A stretch of 64,000 bases of DNA from Paenibacillus monticola (GTDB lineage Bacteria > Bacillota > Bacilli > Paenibacillales > Paenibacillaceae). The notes beneath the pieces are model-generated. The model was not told the DNA's origin. It did not search any database and saw nothing but the letters and a program-made list of their open reading frames with translations. Shown here piece after piece: positions 62,309-64,000 of this stretch. Numbering within the stretch: the stretch's first letter is position 1; each line of letters begins with the position of its first letter. The stretch lies in NCBI RefSeq assembly GCF_009664975.1, contig NZ_WJXB01000011.1, forward strand, positions 124,001 to 188,000. Reading direction: 5' to 3'. The position numbers were made by a program, and so were the translations under genes.

Positions 62309-64000
62309 CTATGTTTCCTTACGGATTAACTTAAAGATCTTAGACTCCGCAGGCTCAAGCTCTACTGTGAGCTCCCCGGCTGCTTCCCCACGTGTGCCCT
62401 CCCACAGTTCCGTTAAGCTGTATGACACCTCTGCGTCCAGTCCTGCACGTTCCAAAGAAACGGATTTATGCGCGGGTGCGGAAGTGAAATTGAATACAGC
62501 TAGATAGACGGCAGCCTCCGGCCCGGAATGAAGCACAAAAACATCGGAGGCCTGCTTGCCCAAGTTCCCTTCAACGGGTACAAAGCTTTTCCCCAGACGG
62601 GCAAGGTCCATGACCTCCCGGTTTTGCAGCCATTCCTTGGCCCGTGCGGCCGCTTCTGCATGTCTGAAATCATCCCCCAGCAGCAGCACTGTGCCGGAAA
62701 TCACAGAAGCGGTCAAGCGGCTTCTTCCTTCATGCCGGGTCGTCGGCTCCTGGTTGAAGCTTTTGTACAACACCGTATGGTCCGGATCGTTGAAGCGGTA
62801 CAAGGTATCGTTCATCCACCATCCGTGCGTCAGCGAATTCAGCAAATATTCCGTATCCTCTATCTTGCCGAAGACATCGCAAGAGATACGGCGGCTGTGT
62901 GCGAACGAATAGGGGAAAAGTGGAGCGATGGACAAATTGATAAAGAAGGGTCTGCCAATCTTTTCCGGTGACAGTCTGTCGGCCAAATAGGACAGGCCAT
63001 AATGATAGGCGCCAATTCCCGTAGTGAGATCTGGATGATGATGCTGACCTTCCAGCGACCCATGCGCCATAAAATCCAGCTTGATATATTCGAAGCCTTC
63101 CGCGATGCATTGATCCGTAAACCAATCGATCCTCTCCAGTGTTCCCGGATGGGTGGGGTCAATCGCAAGTCCGCCGGCAATGTCCGGGAGGATCTCTCCT
63201 TCACTATCCCTCAGCAGGATGTCGCCATATGTGTATTTTCCATTAGTCCCTTCAACGGCGCTGCCAAACTGGTCCGGGCTTCCCCAAAAAGCAAAAGGGG
63301 TCCAATAGGTTCCGGGCTTGTGCCCATTCTGCCGGACCCTGTTCAGGGCATCCTTCATTTCATCTGGTGTCAATTTGTTCCAGAAAGCGTCGAAATTGAT
63401 ATATAAGGTGTCCTCATTCTGAAATCCGGACGGTTGCACTTCATTCCTTAGAAAATCGCTGGTCGAGGTATACAGTTCATAATCCAGCGTGCTCATCGCA
63501 GCAGACCAGCTGTTCCAGCCGAGCGGGACGCCGCCTTCCCATTTTAGTGGAGCCTCCATCTTGGTGTTGGCCCAGCCGTAAGCTTCAAGACCCTCTCTGT
63601 AATCCTCATAGAAGCCCAGGAAAACAAGCGGTGATTCAATTCGTTTGCCCTTAATATAGCCGTGCGGCTGGGAATCGCGGGTCATCTCACTTGTCGCTCC
63701 CCCATATAACTCCAGCTCATCAATCTTCCCTTCATGCTCGCCTTTGACCCTTATTCCGGTCTTCCAAACGTCATGAGTGATCGAGCCGAGGATAATCCCT
63801 TGGCGGCTATGCGGCTGGAACAATGCCGTCACCTCGTAACTCTCCGTCTCCAGCGGCGGATTCTCCACGGTATACCGCACCCATTTGTCATTGTCAAAAG
63901 GTACACGAAGTACACTAAACCCATCCGGTCCGGAAGCCCCGCCTAATGACACTGATTGGGACTTAATAACGGCCATGCGGTTCGCCTTGATTTCCATATC
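62309..64000 (-). CDS. Clan GH-D glycosidase, tandem paralogue (N-terminus beyond window)
   Basis: At least 562 C-terminal residues; the frame continues past the window edge, and the ATG at 63997 aligns to an internal position of the neighbour, so the gene is partial. It matches residues about 325-870 of the preceding enzyme: VPFDNDKWVRY, LGWNSWSAAMS, INFDAFW, YIKLDFMAHG (candidate nucleophile), SRRISCDVFG (candidate acid/base) and the C-terminal AVFNFTSAPA beta domain. Whether it carries a signal peptide or binding module cannot be seen. The substrate is unknown; divergence from its neighbour suggests a different linkage or location. Confidence 0.82.
   Translation of the reverse strand, partial: DMEIKANRMAVIKSQSVSLGGASGPDGFSVLRVPFDNDKWVRYTVENPPLETESYEVTALFQPHSRQGIILGSITHDVWKTGIRVKGEHEGKIDELELYGGATSEMTRDSQPHGYIKGKRIESPLVFLGFYEDYREGLEAYGWANTKMEAPLKWEGGVPLGWNSWSAAMSTLDYELYTSTSDFLRNEVQPSGFQNEDTLYINFDAFWNKLTPDEMKDALNRVRQNGHKPGTYWTPFAFWGSPDQFGSAVEGTNGKYTYGDILLRDSEGEILPDIAGGLAIDPTHPGTLERIDWFTDQCIAEGFEYIKLDFMAHGSLEGQHHHPDLTTGIGAYHYGLSYLADRLSPEKIGRPFFINLSIAPLFPYSFAHSRRISCDVFGKIEDTEYLLNSLTHGWWMNDTLYRFNDPDHTVLYKSFNQEPTTRHEGRSRLTASVISGTVLLLGDDFRHAEAAARAKEWLQNREVMDLARLGKSFVPVEGNLGKQASDVFVLHSGPEAAVYLAVFNFTSAPAHKSVSLERAGLDAEVSYSLTELWEGTRGEAAGELTVELEPAESKIFKLIRKET

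Overview
The window looks like a chromosomal piece of a Paenibacillus-type Bacillota. The evidence is the Bacillus-like block alaS-ireB-ruvX-DUF1292-mltG-trhP1-trhP2 with a T-box leader, several YesM/AraC-type two-component systems, lipoprotein-dependent CUT1 sugar importers without their own ATPase, strong AGGAGG ribosome-binding sites, frequent TTG/GTG starts, and a density of glycoside hydrolases typical of soil Paenibacillus. I see no rRNA, tRNA, CRISPR array, insertion sequence or phage gene.

Layout. (1) 22-4612: envelope genes (polysaccharide deacetylase, AI-2E-type membrane protein, class B penicillin-binding protein). (2) 4860-24621: a beta-mannan utilisation island bracketed by two paralogous chemoreceptors. 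It holds a CE7 esterase; an operon for a sugar-binding lipoprotein, two permeases and a GH130 phosphorylase; an orphan response regulator; a rightward operon GH113 beta-mannanase / cellobiose 2-epimerase / mannosylglucose phosphorylase; then a leftward group of sensor kinase, second binding lipoprotein, LacI repressor and a DUF4440 protein. Together these describe import of manno-oligosaccharides, cleavage inside the cell, epimerisation of mannobiose to mannosylglucose, and phosphorolysis to mannose 1-phosphate plus glucose. (3) 24813-32900: the housekeeping block (tRNA wobble hydroxylation proteins, MltG, two DUF1292 proteins, RuvX, IreB, AlaRS with T-box). (4) 32920-33741: an AT-rich orphan Imm11-type immunity gene. 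(5) 33910-39810: a large secreted multidomain alpha-amylase with LacI-type operators upstream, and an AraC/DsbA-like gene pair. (6) 40078-64000: a second carbohydrate island with a divergent GH95-like enzyme, GH2 beta-mannosidase, GH36 alpha-galactosidase, a complete two-component system plus CUT1 importer, a GH95 enzyme, three AraC regulators, and two tandem secreted clan GH-D enzymes, the last cut by the window edge.

Most notable: a two-component system apparently split across the mannan island, with a paralogous binding protein next to the kinase; a recurrent ATAACAAA motif in three mannan-island promoters; a sigma-D promoter plus cre-like operator on a chemoreceptor gene; a GH95-like enzyme in which the usual catalytic residues are not recognisable; and two copies of a ~134-bp palindromic repeat 54 kb apart whose stem-loop structure is conserved.
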